The notes under the pieces are model-generated. The model was not told the DNA's origin. It saw only the letters and a program-made list of their open reading frames with translations, and made no database searches. Shown here piece by piece: positions 15,838 to 24,318 of a stretch of DNA of 38,478 bases. Each line of letters begins with the position of its first letter. The first letter of the stretch is position 1. The DNA is from a candidate division NC10 bacterium RIFCSPLOWO2_12_FULL_66_18 (GTDB lineage Bacteria; Methylomirabilota; Methylomirabilia; Methylomirabilales; 2-02-FULL-66-22). The stretch covers positions 1 through 38,478 of the forward strand of contig METI01000091.1 in NCBI GenBank assembly GCA_001771285.1. Direction: 5' to 3'. Position numbers and translations under genes: made by a program.

Positions 15838-15997
15838 CGCCCTGTGGGGCCATCTCGACGTCGCGGGACGTGCGGGGGCGGCGGGTTCGGCCCGGAGTCC
15901 CGCCGAGAGGCGGGACGACCCGGAGCAAGACCGCCCCGCCCAGCCGCGGGCTGGGTGCCGTCGCGGTTCCGCGACCGGAGAGATGGCCCAAGGGGCG
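15838..15997 (+). ncRNA. Candidate structured leader RNA upstream of aspS
   Basis: A closing stem GGGCCATCTC (15847-15856) pairs perfectly with GAGATGGCCC (15980-15989), extended by CGCCC/GGGCG (15838-15842 with 15993-15997). Inside are GCGGGGGCGG/CCGCCCCGC (15872-15881 with 15931-15939), CGGGT/ACCCG (15882-15886 with 15918-15922), a perfect 8-bp hairpin with a GAGA tetraloop (15897-15916), CCCAGCC/GGCTGGG (15939-15955) and GTCGCG/CGCGAC (15960-15975). The last three can all form together. This reads as a multibranched RNA ending 37 nt before the aspS ATG. No known RNA class is recognised. A palindromic repeat element is the alternative. Confidence 0.5.
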
Positions 15998-16034
15998 ACG
16001 GCGTGTTGTACGAACTTCCGAGTCTGGAGATCAG

Positions 16035-17804
16035 ATGCAAGGCTGGGCGCGAACGTTGTACTGCGGCGAGGTGCGGGCCACCCACGCGGGCCAAGTGGTC
16101 ACGCTGAACGGGTGGGTGGACCGCCGCCGGGATTTGGGCGGGCTCATCTTCGTGCACCTGCGCGATCGGCAGGGCATCGCCCAGGTCGTCTTCAACCCGG
16201 AACGGTTTGCGGCCGCCCACGAGCGCGCCAAGACCATGCGGCCGGAGTTCGTGGTGGCGGTCCGCGGCGAGGTCTGCTGCCGGCCGCCGGGGACCGAGAA
16301 CCGGGACCTGCCCACCGGCGAGATGGAGGTGGTGGCGCAGGAGGCGGTCATCCTCAACGAGGCCAAGACGCCGGTCTTTCCCATCGGGGACGAGACCGAC
16401 GTGGCCGAGGACATCCGCCTGACCTACCGGTACCTGGACCTGCGGCGGGCGCCGCTCCAGCGGAACCTGCGCCTGCGGCACCGGTTCTATCAGGTCACGC
16501 GGCGCTACCTGGACGGCCAGGGGTTCCTCGAGGTGGAGACTCCTGTCCTTACCAGGAGCACGCCGGAAGGCGCCCGGGACTACCTGGTCCCGAGCCGGGT
16601 GAACCCGGGTGAGTTCTTCGCCCTGCCCCAGTCGCCGCAACTGTTCAAGCAGCTCCTCATGATCTCCGGCTTCGACCGATACTTCCAGGTCGTGAAGTGC
16701 TTCCGGGACGAGGACCTTCGCGCCGACCGCCAGCCGGAGTTCACGCAGATCGACATCGAGATGTCCTTCGTGGACTGCGAGGCCGTCCTGGCCACCATGG
16801 AGGGATTGATCGTCGAGATTTTCCGGGAGATCAAGGGCATCCAGCTTCCCCAGCCGTTCCCGCGGCTGACCTATGACGAGGCCATTCGGCGGTTCGGGCT
16901 GGATGCGCCGGATACGCGGTTCGACCTGGAACTCCAGGACGTGGGAGACCTCTTCACCGGGACCGCGTTCCGGGCCTTCGCCCAGCCGCTGGAGAGTGGG
17001 GGCCGGGCCATGGCCCTGAACGCCAAGGGGTGCGGCGGCTATTCCCGGAGCCAGCTCGATCAGCTCGAGGAGTTCGCCAAGGGGTTCGGGGCGAAGGGGC
17101 TCGCCTGGTTCAAGGTCGGTCCCGACGGCATCCAGTCGCCGATCGCCAAGTTCCTCTCGGCCGACACCCTGCAGCGGTTCCGCGAGCGAATGGGGGGCGA
17201 GGAGAGGGATCTGCTCCTGCTCTGCGTGGATCGGCCCAGGGTGGCGGCGGACGCCATGGGGCGGCTGCGCCTGCGTTTCGGCCAGGAGCTGAAGCTGATC
17301 GCCCCGGAGGCACTGGCCATCACCTGGGTCACCGACTTTCCCCTGCTTGAATGGGATGAGAAGGAGGGGCGGTGGTCGGCCATGCACCACCCGTTCACGT
17401 CCCCCATGGACGAGGACATCCCGCTGTTTGACACCGACCCGGGGAAGATCCGGGCCAAGGCGTACGACCTGGTCTTGAACGGGGCCGAGGTCGGCGGGGG
17501 GAGCATCCGGATTCACCGGCGGGAGGTCCAGAGTAAGATGTTCCAGGCCCTGGGTATCGGCCCGGAGGAGGCGCGGGCGCGCTTCGGATTCCTGCTGGAC
17601 GCCCTGGAGTACGGCACGCCGCCCCACGGCGGAATCGCCTTTGGCCTGGACCGGCTGGTGATGATCCTGACGGGGGCGCAATCCATTCGCGACGTCATCG
17701 CCTTCCCCAAGACGCAGCGGGCGCAGGACCTCATGACGGCCGCCCCCTCTTCGGTGGACCCCGCCCAACTGCGCGAGCTGCACATCAAGCTCGACCTGAC
17801 CTGA
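16035..17804 (+). CDS. aspS: Aspartyl-tRNA synthetase
   Basis: A 589-residue bacterial-type AspRS, which charges tRNA(Asp) and, in non-discriminating forms, tRNA(Asn). The N-terminal OB-fold starts [14 protein letters not shown] with [21 protein letters not shown]. Class II motifs follow: [19 protein letters not shown] (motif 1), [20 protein letters not shown] (motif 2), and [20 protein letters not shown] (motif 3). The GAD insertion domain is present, so this is the long bacterial form. The ATG at 16035 has CTGGAGATCAG upstream. Upstream in-frame sequence (from 15870) encodes only the structured leader and is not family-like. Discrimination between tRNA(Asp) and tRNA(Asn) cannot be judged here; no gatCAB is visible. 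Confidence 0.97.
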   Translation: MQGWARTLYCGEVRATHAGQVVTLNGWVDRRRDLGGLIFVHLRDRQGIAQVVFNPERFAAAHERAKTMRPEFVVAVRGEVCCRPPGTENRDLPTGEMEVVAQEAVILNEAKTPVFPIGDETDVAEDIRLTYRYLDLRRAPLQRNLRLRHRFYQVTRRYLDGQGFLEVETPVLTRSTPEGARDYLVPSRVNPGEFFALPQSPQLFKQLLMISGFDRYFQVVKCFRDEDLRADRQPEFTQIDIEMSFVDCEAVLATMEGLIVEIFREIKGIQLPQPFPRLTYDEAIRRFGLDAPDTRFDLELQDVGDLFTGTAFRAFAQPLESGGRAMALNAKGCGGYSRSQLDQLEEFAKGFGAKGLAWFKVGPDGIQSPIAKFLSADTLQRFRERMGGEERDLLLLCVDRPRVAADAMGRLRLRFGQELKLIAPEALAITWVTDFPLLEWDEKEGRWSAMHHPFTSPMDEDIPLFDTDPGKIRAKAYDLVLNGAEVGGGSIRIHRREVQSKMFQALGIGPEEARARFGFLLDALEYGTPPHGGIAFGLDRLVMILTGAQSIRDVIAFPKTQRAQDLMTAAPSSVDPAQLRELHIKLDLT

Positions 17805-17900
17805 CCCGCCGACCTCCATACCGTTTTTCCCGACCTATTCGCAGATCCATTTGCGTTCTGCCGTCCGCCTCTCGGGTCCAAGGTCGACACAAAGCGGCTG

Positions 17901-17952
17901 CTGCGCAGTGATGTTCTTGCAACTTGACTGCGCAGGATGTGCGTGCTATTGA
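17901..17952 (+). promoter_or_regulatory. Promoter with paired CTGCGCAG operator candidates for the RelBE-like pair
   Basis: TTGACT (17924-17929), a 17-nt spacer and TATTGA (17947-17952) form a plausible promoter. Two copies of the self-complementary 8-mer CTGCGCAG lie at 17901-17908 and 17928-17935, 27 bp apart, the second overlapping the -35 box. That layout fits autoregulation by the antitoxin complex. Confidence 0.55.
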
Positions 17953-17986
17953 CCTCGGTATCGCATGTCAAGAAGGGGGGAAACAG

Positions 17987-18226
17987 ATGAGCCCACAACA
18001 AGCAACGGCTGAAGTGTTCCTGACGGCACTAAAGGCCCTTCCATCGCGTGAACGTGCGGCGGTACTGCAATCCATCGTCAAGGATCGAACCTTGCGGGCT
18101 ATCCTCGAGGATGTTTCGGACCGCCTGGTGATCGCCGAGGAGCGCGAGAAACCCGGCCGACTGTTGAGGGATTACGTTGCAGAACGCGAGAAGCGGGAAC
18201 GGTCGGGGACTAGGGCTAAGCGGTGA
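17987..18226 (+). CDS. RelB-type antitoxin partner (putative)
   Basis: A 79-residue acidic/basic protein encoded immediately before a RelE/ParE-type toxin. It is mostly helical: AEVFLTALKALPSRERAAVLQSI, then a LEDVSDRLVIAEEREKPGRL linker, then a charged tail (LRDYVAEREKRERSG). No sure family can be named; the antitoxin role rests on position, size and the 4-nt GTGA overlap with the toxin. The ATG at 17987 has an AAGGGGGGAAACAG ribosome site, better than any upstream in-frame start. A promoter and a pair of palindromic 8-mers precede it. Confidence 0.75.
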   Translation: MSPQQATAEVFLTALKALPSRERAAVLQSIVKDRTLRAILEDVSDRLVIAEEREKPGRLLRDYVAEREKRERSGTRAKR

Positions 18227-18483
18227 ATCCCTACCGGGTCATTCTGAAGCCACGCGCTGAACGCGATCTTGACGCGCTGCCGATTGAGATCGCCAGACGC
18301 ATCTGTCAGAAACTTGAGCAGCTTGAGACCAACCCCCGCCCGCCCTCAGCTACGAAGCTTGTCGGGGAAGAAGGTGCCTACCGAATTCGGGTCGGTGATT
18401 ACCGGGTGGTGTTCCTGATCAATGACGGCGAGCGTCTCGTAGAAGTAATCCGGGTGGCACACCGAAGGGAAGTCTATCGGTAG
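18223..18483 (+). CDS. RelE/ParE-family toxin
   Basis: An 86-residue toxin of the RelE/ParE superfamily, expected to cut mRNA in the ribosome (RelE) or poison gyrase (ParE); the motifs favour RelE. Typical pattern: [17 protein letters not shown], then [37 protein letters not shown], ending [12 protein letters not shown]. The conserved R-x-R-x-G-D-Y-R core and the C-terminal H-R-x-x-V-Y-R are both present, so it looks intact. It starts with a GTG that overlaps the antitoxin stop. Confidence 0.92.
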   Translation: MNPYRVILKPRAERDLDALPIEIARRICQKLEQLETNPRPPSATKLVGEEGAYRIRVGDYRVVFLINDGERLVEVIRVAHRREVYR

Positions 18484-18562
18484 GGATAACGAACCCATCG
18501 CCTCTCCCCCGCCCACCGGTGCAAGCCGACAACCGAGAGTCGAGATCAGCGGACCCGCTTCC

Positions 18563-19447
18563 CTATGCGCGCGGATGGGACTTGTCGTAGATTGCCTTCA
18601 GGTGGGCGCGGCTGAGGTGGGTGTAGATCTGGGTGGTGCCGATGTCGGCGTGGCCGAGCATGAGCTGGACCGAGCGGAGGTCCGCCCCCCGCTCCAGCAG
18701 GTGGGTGGCGAAGGAGTGACGGAGCGTGTGGGGTGACACGGATTTGGTAATGCCCGCGGCGCGGACGTACCGCTTCAGGATCTGCCAGAACATCTGGCGC
18801 GTTAGCCCGCGGCCGTGCCGGCCCAGAAAAAGGTGGGGGCTGGGACGGCGCTTCTCCAGCCGGAGCCGCCCGTGGGCCAGGTAGGTGCGCAGGCTCTCCG
18901 CCGCGGCATCCCCCAGGGGCACCAGCCGCTCCTTGTCGCCCTTTCCCAGGACTCGGACGATCCCGACAGCAAGGGTGAGGTCGGCCAGGCGCAGTCCCAC
19001 CAGCTCCGACACGCGTAATCCGGACGCATACAACAACTCGAGCATGGCGCGATCCCGGAACTCCTGAGGGGTCCGTGCCTCGCGAGGAGCCAGGAGACGG
19101 TCCACCTCGTCACAACTCAGCACCGTGGGGAGCCGGCGCCACGGACGGGGCGATTCCAGGTGGGACGTGGGATCCTCGGTGGCGTGGCCTTCGCGGACCA
19201 GGAACCGGTGAAACTGGCGAATCGCCGACAGGTGGCGGGCGACGGAGCGCGGGCTTAATCCCGCCTCGCGCAGGGCCAGCAGGTATCGAGGCACCTCGGC
19301 CCGGTCCAGGGCGGTCACCCGCTTGCGCCGGCCCCGCAGGTATGCCGCATAGCGCGTCAGGTCGCGCCGGTACGCTTCCAGGCTGTTCTGGGCGAGACCG
19401 CGTTCCACCACCAGGTGTTCGAGGAAGCAATCGAGAAGCGCATCCAT
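18563..19447 (-). CDS. xerD: Tyrosine recombinase XerD
   Basis: A 294-residue tyrosine recombinase of the XerC/D type, which resolves chromosome dimers at dif. The N-terminal SAM-like domain is [27 protein letters not shown]. Catalytic residues are all present: Arg145 (ASGLRVSEL), Lys169 ([13 protein letters not shown]), His240 and Arg243 ([20 protein letters not shown]), His266 ([12 protein letters not shown]) and Tyr275. Length and motifs favour XerD over a phage integrase. The start ATG at 19447 lies 1 nt after the stop of the glycosyltransferase gene upstream; a GTG at 19480 would overlap that gene. Nothing suggests it belongs to the guaA-end element 17 kb away. Confidence 0.92.
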   Translation of the reverse strand: MDALLDCFLEHLVVERGLAQNSLEAYRRDLTRYAAYLRGRRKRVTALDRAEVPRYLLALREAGLSPRSVARHLSAIRQFHRFLVREGHATEDPTSHLESPRPWRRLPTVLSCDEVDRLLAPREARTPQEFRDRAMLELLYASGLRVSELVGLRLADLTLAVGIVRVLGKGDKERLVPLGDAAAESLRTYLAHGRLRLEKRRPSPHLFLGRHGRGLTRQMFWQILKRYVRAAGITKSVSPHTLRHSFATHLLERGADLRSVQLMLGHADIGTTQIYTHLSRAHLKAIYDKSHPRA

Positions 19448-19448
19448 T

Positions 19449-20639
19449 TCAGGCTTCTCTGGGTCGGATGACGCGAACACGAGCCGGAACGGCTCGGCTC
19501 ACACGGATGAGTTCCTCGTAGAGGCCGAGTAACTTGGCGGCACAGGCGTCTGGAGCATACGCCGCCGTGATCTGCCTTCCCGCCATCCCCATGGCCTGCC
19601 TTCGCTCCGGCTGTCCCCACAGCTCCACCACGCTTCTCGCGAACGGTGCCGGTTCCTCCGGGGTGAGGATGCCGCCTCGACCGTCACCGAGCAGATCCGC
19701 CGCGGCATCTGAGGCCACAGCCACCACGGGCAGGTCCGCGGCCATCGCCTCCAGCACCACGATCCCCTGGGTCTCGGACGTCGAGGGAAACAGGAACAGG
19801 TCGGCTGCCCGATAGTAATCGCCCACCGCCTCGTGGAGCACCGCGCCCACGAAGCGGACCCGCCCCCCGATGCCGAGGACGCGCGTCAGCCGTTCGAGCC
19901 GTGGCCTGTCATCCCCTTCGCCCACCAGAACCAATCGCGCAGCCGGCAGATCCTTGAGGATGAGGGCAAACGCCGACAGGAGGAATCCCTGGTTCTTCTC
20001 GCGCGCCAGGCGACCGACACTCAGGCACAGCGGGGCCCCCTCACCGAGCCCGAGGGCCTGCCGGACCTCCATCCGAGAGGTGTTCCCGGACCCCGCAGGA
20101 AGCGCCACGCCGGTCGGGACGATCGAGACCGGAGTCTTCACGCCGTGGACAGAGAGGACGCGAGCCACTGCGGGCGCGGGTGCGATCACCAGGTCGGCGT
20201 GGTTGGCGAAGGCGACGGCCTGCCGGACCGCCAGGCGGCCGACCACCCGCGAGGGGCCGGGGACGTAGTGGGCGTAGCGGTCGTAGTGGGTGTGGTAGGT
20301 GAAGACCAGCGGCCTCTTCGACCGGCGGGCCCACCGGGCCGCGGCCGTCCCGAGCAACAGCGGATGCTGCGCATGAAAGACGTCGAGCTGGAGAGCCGCC
20401 ACCGCGCTCCCCACGCCCGGCCACCACGCCATCGGAAGCACGTAGGCATGGTGCGTGGGCGCGCGGACCCCCGGGACCCGCAGGACACCGGGCTCGGGCG
20501 GACAGCCGCCCGGGTATCGCGGCGCGACGACGGTCACATCATGGCCCGCCCGGCGGAAGGCCTGGGCGAAACTCTCCACCGAGGTCGCCAGACCGTTGAC
20601 CAGCGGCCGGTAGTTATTGGTGAAGAGTCCAATCCTCAT
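19449..20639 (-). CDS. Family 4 glycosyltransferase (GT-B fold)
   Basis: A 396-residue GT4 enzyme that transfers a sugar from a nucleotide donor, probably to a lipid or glycan. N-terminal domain: MRIGLFTNNYRPLVNGLATS with the glycine-rich acceptor loop, HAQHPLLLGTAA and FTYHTHYDRYAHY. C-terminal donor domain: LCLSVGRLAREKNQGFLL and LVLVGEGDDRPRLERL, then LFLFPSTSETQGIVVLEAMA, with the E-x7-E nucleotide-sugar motif. The layout resembles the diacylglycerol glucosyltransferase/alpha-monoglucosyl group, but the acceptor cannot be fixed. It is directly followed by xerD and preceded by a 170-nt repeat-rich gap after a GT2 gene. Confidence 0.9.
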   Translation of the reverse strand: MRIGLFTNNYRPLVNGLATSVESFAQAFRRAGHDVTVVAPRYPGGCPPEPGVLRVPGVRAPTHHAYVLPMAWWPGVGSAVAALQLDVFHAQHPLLLGTAAARWARRSKRPLVFTYHTHYDRYAHYVPGPSRVVGRLAVRQAVAFANHADLVIAPAPAVARVLSVHGVKTPVSIVPTGVALPAGSGNTSRMEVRQALGLGEGAPLCLSVGRLAREKNQGFLLSAFALILKDLPAARLVLVGEGDDRPRLERLTRVLGIGGRVRFVGAVLHEAVGDYYRAADLFLFPSTSETQGIVVLEAMAADLPVVAVASDAAADLLGDGRGGILTPEEPAPFARSVVELWGQPERRQAMGMAGRQITAAYAPDACAAKLLGLYEELIRVSRAVPARVRVIRPREA

Positions 20640-20644
20640 CTTGG

Positions 20645-20800
20645 AGCGTTCAGCTATCGGCCATCAGCCGTCATCAACAGCGTGCAAAGACTTCGCGTGA
20701 GACCCGGCGATGGTCGAGCCTCTGCCGGGAAGTCGGAGTGGCTTCCTTGCTGGTCCCAATGTTGTTTCCCGCTGAGGGCTGACCGCTGACGGCTGAAGGC
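20645..20800. repeat. Inverted pair of GGCTGA / TCAGCC word repeats
   Basis: CAGCTATCGGCCATCAGCCG (20649-20668) faces GCTGAGGGCTGACCGCTGAC and GGCTGAAGG (20773-20798). The arms pair imperfectly over about 25 nt across a 100-nt middle. The gap lies between the two glycosyltransferase genes. Confidence 0.75.
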
Positions 20801-20808
20801 CTGCCGGG

Positions 20809-22494
20809 TCATTTCCGGGTGACGGGCGTGTAGGTGATGGGCAGGCCCAGAGCCAGCTTCCCCTGGGTGTACAGTTGGGCCGTGGCCATGAGGAAGTAGG
20901 TATGCAGGTTGATGGGGGAGAAGACCAGGCGGAACCACTCCATGAACTTGCGCGTCGGCCGCCAGCGCCGCGGCGCGCGCTGGTAGATGATCGGCTTCAG
21001 GGTGTGGGGGACCACCACCATGCCCAGGAGCATGGACGAGGTGAGGACGATGGTCTGGAAGATCAGGTTGAATGCCGCCATGGGGCTCACGCACAGACTC
21101 TTCCCCCCCAGCTTCAGGGCCAGGACGTCGGGCGAGAGGAAGACGGGCACCGGCCACAGGTCCCGCACGCACGGACTGATCCAGGAGATGAGGATGAGTT
21201 GGGCCGGCAGCAGGACGGTGAGGGGCGGCATGGCATTGGCCAGCAGCGCGCGGAGGGCCTGGAAGGTCTTGGTCTTCACCAGCGGCATCCCGGGCTGGCG
21301 GAACTTCCGCCGGTAGCGGACGACGAACTTCACGTCCACGGCACCCCGGGCCCAGCGGGCGATCTGCCCCCAGGATTCCCGGGTGGTGAGGGGCGCCTGG
21401 CCCCAGGTCGGCATCTTCAGCGGCGCCACCCGATAGCCCTCCATCACCACCTTGTAGCGGAACTGCATGTCCTCGTTGTGGCGGTTGGGCTCGAAATAGT
21501 CCACGGTTCGGAAGGCCTCGAAGTCCAGGCTGGTCCCCGGACCCAGGACCAGGTAGTCCCCCCGGGTCTGCATCTTCCCCATCTGGTAGAGGACGAAGCC
21601 CGTGTTGTGCAGCCGCGGGAGCATGGGGACCTTCCAGTAGTTCGCCGTGTAGGTCGTCAGGGATTGCAGCACCACCCCGCGGGTGCCGCGCGACGAGGCC
21701 TGGGCATCCTCTTCGCGGTGGGTCCACTCGCGGAAGGCCAGGTCCTGCGGGTGGAGAATGGTATCCGCGTCAATGATCAGAACCTTGACGCCGCCCGCGG
21801 GGACCGGGAAGTTCCCGTCGGCGATGCGCCTTGCCAGCCACCGCCCGGCCGTGGTGATGGAGGTCGCCTTGCACTTCACCGGTAGGCCCAGCGTGGGGTA
21901 CACGAACGGCTCCACCCGAATCCGCGGCTCGAAGACCTCCACGACCTCTTCCAGCTTCTCCAGCGTGGTCTGGTCCTCTGCCTCGACGATGGGAACCAGG
22001 GTGACCAGGGACTTGGGGTAACGCAGCCGCTCCACCGACAGGAACGTCTGGAACAGGACATGCCGGTTGCTCTCGTGCTTGAGCGGCATGAAGATGACGT
22101 AATGGCTCAGCGGGGCGCCCTGGGATCGGAGCCGATCCAGCCAGTCCACTTCGAGATTTTGAAGGATCGCCTGCCGGGTCTTGTGCGCCCGGACCATGTT
22201 CACGATCAGGAACCCGATCCAGAAAGAGATGAACCCGAATCGGAAGACCTCGGCCGGGAATGGATCCCGCAAGAGGTAGCGGAGGAGGGGATAGACCGAG
22301 AGGAGCAGGAGGGTCGTGAGGAACGGCGCGATCTCCAGCAGGCGGTCGGTTCCCGGCTGGAGTAGCGAGTCATGCAGTCTCTGGCAGAAGCATCGGACGA
22401 AAAAAAAGGCCCGCCCGTTGTCCTCCGGTTGCGCCGGGCGAGCCATGGTGGAGGCATCCAGGGCCTCTTCAGCCCCGGCAAGGATCGCGCCCAT
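20809..22494 (-). CDS. Membrane family 2 glycosyltransferase
   Basis: A roughly 561-residue membrane GT2 (processive-type) enzyme. N-terminal membrane segments (IAPFLTTLLLLSVYPLLRYLL and FGFISFWIGFLIVNMV) precede the catalytic domain. That domain has LIIDADTILHPQDL (DxD), LVLGPGTSLDFEAF, RHNEDMQFRY (acidic base) and WGQIARWARGA (Q-x2-R-W). Further hydrophobic segments follow (PPLTVLLPAQLILISWI, FNLIFQTIVLTSSMLLGMVVV). This set is seen in cellulose/hyaluronan-synthase-like enzymes. The start is chosen at 22494 (GGAG 9 nt upstream), overlapping dtd by 26 nt; an ATG at 22446 is also possible. Product unknown, probably a surface polysaccharide or glycolipid with the next gene's GT4 enzyme. Confidence 0.88.
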   Translation of the reverse strand: MGAILAGAEEALDASTMARPAQPEDNGRAFFFVRCFCQRLHDSLLQPGTDRLLEIAPFLTTLLLLSVYPLLRYLLRDPFPAEVFRFGFISFWIGFLIVNMVRAHKTRQAILQNLEVDWLDRLRSQGAPLSHYVIFMPLKHESNRHVLFQTFLSVERLRYPKSLVTLVPIVEAEDQTTLEKLEEVVEVFEPRIRVEPFVYPTLGLPVKCKATSITTAGRWLARRIADGNFPVPAGGVKVLIIDADTILHPQDLAFREWTHREEDAQASSRGTRGVVLQSLTTYTANYWKVPMLPRLHNTGFVLYQMGKMQTRGDYLVLGPGTSLDFEAFRTVDYFEPNRHNEDMQFRYKVVMEGYRVAPLKMPTWGQAPLTTRESWGQIARWARGAVDVKFVVRYRRKFRQPGMPLVKTKTFQALRALLANAMPPLTVLLPAQLILISWISPCVRDLWPVPVFLSPDVLALKLGGKSLCVSPMAAFNLIFQTIVLTSSMLLGMVVVPHTLKPIIYQRAPRRWRPTRKFMEWFRLVFSPINLHTYFLMATAQLYTQGKLALGLPITYTPVTRK

Positions 22495-22969
22495 GGCTGT
22501 ACTCCGAGAGCCCGCGGGGGGTTTCGCCCCCGGGCGAATCAAGCATGATCGTGACCGGTCCGTCGTTGACCAGTTCCACCTGCATGGTTGCCTGGAACCG
22601 GCCAACGGCCGTGATTATTCCACGGGACGCCAGATTGTCAACGAATTTCTCGAACAGCGGCCGGGCTTTGTCCGCAGGAGCGGACGCGGCGAAGCTGGGT
22701 CGCCGTCCCTTGCGCGCGTCGCCGTACAGGGTGAATTGCGAGACAGCCAGCGCCTGCCCCCCAACCTCCAGAAGCGAGCGGTTCATTTTCCCCGCCGCGT
22801 CCTCGAAGATCCGGAGATGGGCGACCTTCTCGGCCATCCAGGCCAGGTCGGCGTCCCCGTCCCCGGTCTTGAAGGCCACGAAGATCAGCAGTCCCTGACC
22901 GATGGCCGCCACCGTCTCCCCGTCAATATGCACGGCCGCCCGGGCAACGCGCTGAACGAGGACCCGCAT
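22469..22969 (-). CDS. dtd: D-aminoacyl-tRNA deacylase
   Basis: A 166-residue Dtd, which removes D-amino acids (and Gly from tRNA(Ala)) from charged tRNA. It begins MRVLVQRVARAAVHIDGE, the typical N-terminus. The two signature motifs are intact: VSQFTLYGDARKGRRPSF (S-Q-x-T) and ELVNDGPVTIMLDSP (N-x-G-P-V-T), with the Gly-x-Pro chirality filter inside the second. The 21 residues beyond the DSP end are an unusual tail that overlaps the next gene. It heads a minus-strand run with the GT2 gene. Confidence 0.96.
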   Translation of the reverse strand: MRVLVQRVARAAVHIDGETVAAIGQGLLIFVAFKTGDGDADLAWMAEKVAHLRIFEDAAGKMNRSLLEVGGQALAVSQFTLYGDARKGRRPSFAASAPADKARPLFEKFVDNLASRGIITAVGRFQATMQVELVNDGPVTIMLDSPGGETPRGLSEYSHGRDPCRG

Positions 22970-23026
22970 GCTGCCTCCGGCCCCCTGGCCCGGACAATTG
23001 AAGAACGAACCCGTGAATTCTCCGGA

Positions 23027-23150
23027 TCAAATGACCAATGACCAATTTCCAATGACCAATGCTGGTGGGCGCGCAGAGCGCGCCGTCAATTGGCACCACC
23101 GGAACTCCATCCGCAATTGGTCATTGGCCATTGGGATTTGGTCATTGCCT
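23027..23150. repeat. AATGACCAATG / CATTGGTCATT inverted word repeat
   Basis: AAATGACCAATGACCAATTT and CCAATGACCAATG (about 23027-23062) are mirrored by AATTGGTCATTGGCCATTG and GGTCATTGCC (about 23115-23149). A GC-rich hairpin (GGCGCGCAGAGCGCGCC) lies inside. The whole gap can fold as a nested stem. Confidence 0.8.
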
Positions 23151-23151
23151 C

Positions 23152-23183
23152 GGATTATTCGCGAAGGTGTTCGCGAATAATCC
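23152..23183. repeat. Perfect 14-bp inverted repeat, 4-nt loop
   Basis: GGATTATTCGCGAA (23152-23165), loop GGTG, TTCGCGAATAATCC (23170-23183). It ends 3 nt before the stop of the acetyltransferase gene on the minus strand, where a terminator would lie, though no T-run follows. Confidence 0.85.
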
Positions 23184-23186
23184 AGG

Positions 23187-23687
23187 CTAGAGGATCTTTT
23201 CCATGATGATGGTATCCACCCACTCCCCGTCCAGGAGTCCCTGCTCCTTGTAGATCCCGACCGTGCGGAACCCGTACCTCTGGTACAGCGCCATCCCGGC
23301 CGCGTTCCAGGGGAAGGCGGACAGGACCAGCTTGTGGTAGTCGAGCTGCTTCGCCCGGGCGATCAGGGCACGGAGGAGCCCGCCGCCTACGCCTTTCCCC
23401 CGCCAGGCCCGTTCCACGTAGACCGAGAAGTCGGCGACGAAATCGTAGGCCTTCCGCGGGTTGAACTGGTTCAGGCTTCCCCAGCCCACCACCGTCCCGT
23501 CCAGCTCCGCCACCAGCACAGGGTGTCGTGGCCCCCGGGCGGCCAGCCAGTGTTTCCGCTCCTCGGGGGTGCGTTCCTCGGTCTCCAGGGTGGCAATCCG
23601 GTCAGCGATCCCCTGGTTGTAAATAGTGACGATGGCCGCCGCGTCGGCCTCTCCTGCGTCGCGGATGGTCAGGGCGTCCAGAGTCAT
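23187..23687 (-). CDS. GNAT N-acetyltransferase (PAT / ArsN1-like)
   Basis: A 166-residue GNAT enzyme. IRDAGEADAAAIVTIYNQGIADRIATLET is the typical start of phosphinothricin-acetyltransferase-like proteins, including the arsinothricin N-acetyltransferase ArsN1 group. ADFSVYVERAWRGKGVGGGLL is the acetyl-CoA-binding motif A (R/Q-x-x-G-x-G/A), and NAAGMALYQRYGFRTVGIYKEQGLLDGEWVDTIIMEK completes the family pattern. The substrate is probably an amino-acid analogue. The arsenic genes about 12 kb away make an ArsN1-like role possible, though there is no operon link. The next gene upstream encodes a RidA protein 83 nt away. Confidence 0.9.
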   Translation of the reverse strand: MTLDALTIRDAGEADAAAIVTIYNQGIADRIATLETEERTPEERKHWLAARGPRHPVLVAELDGTVVGWGSLNQFNPRKAYDFVADFSVYVERAWRGKGVGGGLLRALIARAKQLDYHKLVLSAFPWNAAGMALYQRYGFRTVGIYKEQGLLDGEWVDTIIMEKIL

Positions 23688-23770
23688 GAGCCTCCCCGAG
23701 AACGATTGGAACAGAACGGGGAACGGGTCCCTCGATGATCTCGACGCCGCACGATGCGATGTGGTTCATC

Positions 23771-24169
23771 CTATTGGTGCGACTCGGCGATCACGGCGTC
23801 CGCCTCGATCTCCACCAGCATCTCGGGCGCGATCAGGCGTTTGACCTCGACCATGCTGGTGGCCGGGCGAATCTCGCCGAAGAACTCGCCATGAGCCTTT
23901 CCGACCTTTTGCCACTCGTCGATGTTGGTGACGTAGATTCGCGTCCGCACGACGTCAGGCAGGCTGGCGCCGGCCGCGCGCAGGGCCCTCTCGATGTTCC
24001 TGAGGGCCTGCATCGCCTGTGCGTACGTGTCCCCGTGCCCCACGATCTTTCCGGTTGCGTCCGTGGCCGTTGTCCCGCTGACATACACAAAGGATCCCAC
24101 GCGGACGGCCCGGGAGTATCCGACGATCGGTTCCCACGGGGTTCCGGTGGCGAAGTTCTTTCTCTGCAT
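23771..24169 (-). CDS. RidA (YjgF/YER057c/UK114) family protein
   Basis: A 132-residue RidA-type protein. Members hydrolyse reactive enamines/imines from amino acid metabolism, or serve as related deaminases. Marks: [59 protein letters not shown], and [26 protein letters not shown]. The usual RIDADAR-type arginine position appears in the VVRTRIYV segment, and the terminal Glu is present (VEIEADAV). The ATG at 24169 has GGAGGT about 10 nt upstream; a GTG at 24181 is the alternative. Probably cytosolic. It is close to the GNAT gene and might share its transcript. Confidence 0.92.
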   Translation of the reverse strand: MQRKNFATGTPWEPIVGYSRAVRVGSFVYVSGTTATDATGKIVGHGDTYAQAMQALRNIERALRAAGASLPDVVRTRIYVTNIDEWQKVGKAHGEFFGEIRPATSMVEVKRLIAPEMLVEIEADAVIAESHQ

Positions 24170-24318
24170 GTCCGTGCCCACCTCCGTGATTGAGAGTCTT
24201 GGGGCGAGTGTTCAGGGCATCCAGGCAGCGTTGGCTCCCTTGCCGCCGGATATTCTCAGAGGTTTCTTCGAAACGCAAGGCAGGTTCCCGGTAGGCGGCG
24301 GTCAGGGGATCTGTTCGG

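Noticed and set aside
15919-15932. Match to the RNase P RNA segment CCCGGAGCAAGACC
   Set aside because: The short match is real, but none of the other universal RNase P blocks (GAGGAAAGTCC, ACAGAAA, AAATAGG) is present and the region is too short.
15838-15997. T-box leader for aspS
   Set aside because: No AGGGTGGNACCGCG-like antiterminator, no specifier-loop layout and no terminator follow. T-boxes are also rare outside Gram-positive bacteria.
15804-17819. Long minus-strand open frame opposite aspS
   Set aside because: Same type of shadow, opposite a certain gene and with no ribosome site or family motif.
18563-19447. xerD as the integrase of the guaA-end island
   Set aside because: It has the length and motifs of chromosomal XerD, sits in a housekeeping run and lies about 17 kb from the guaA ends.
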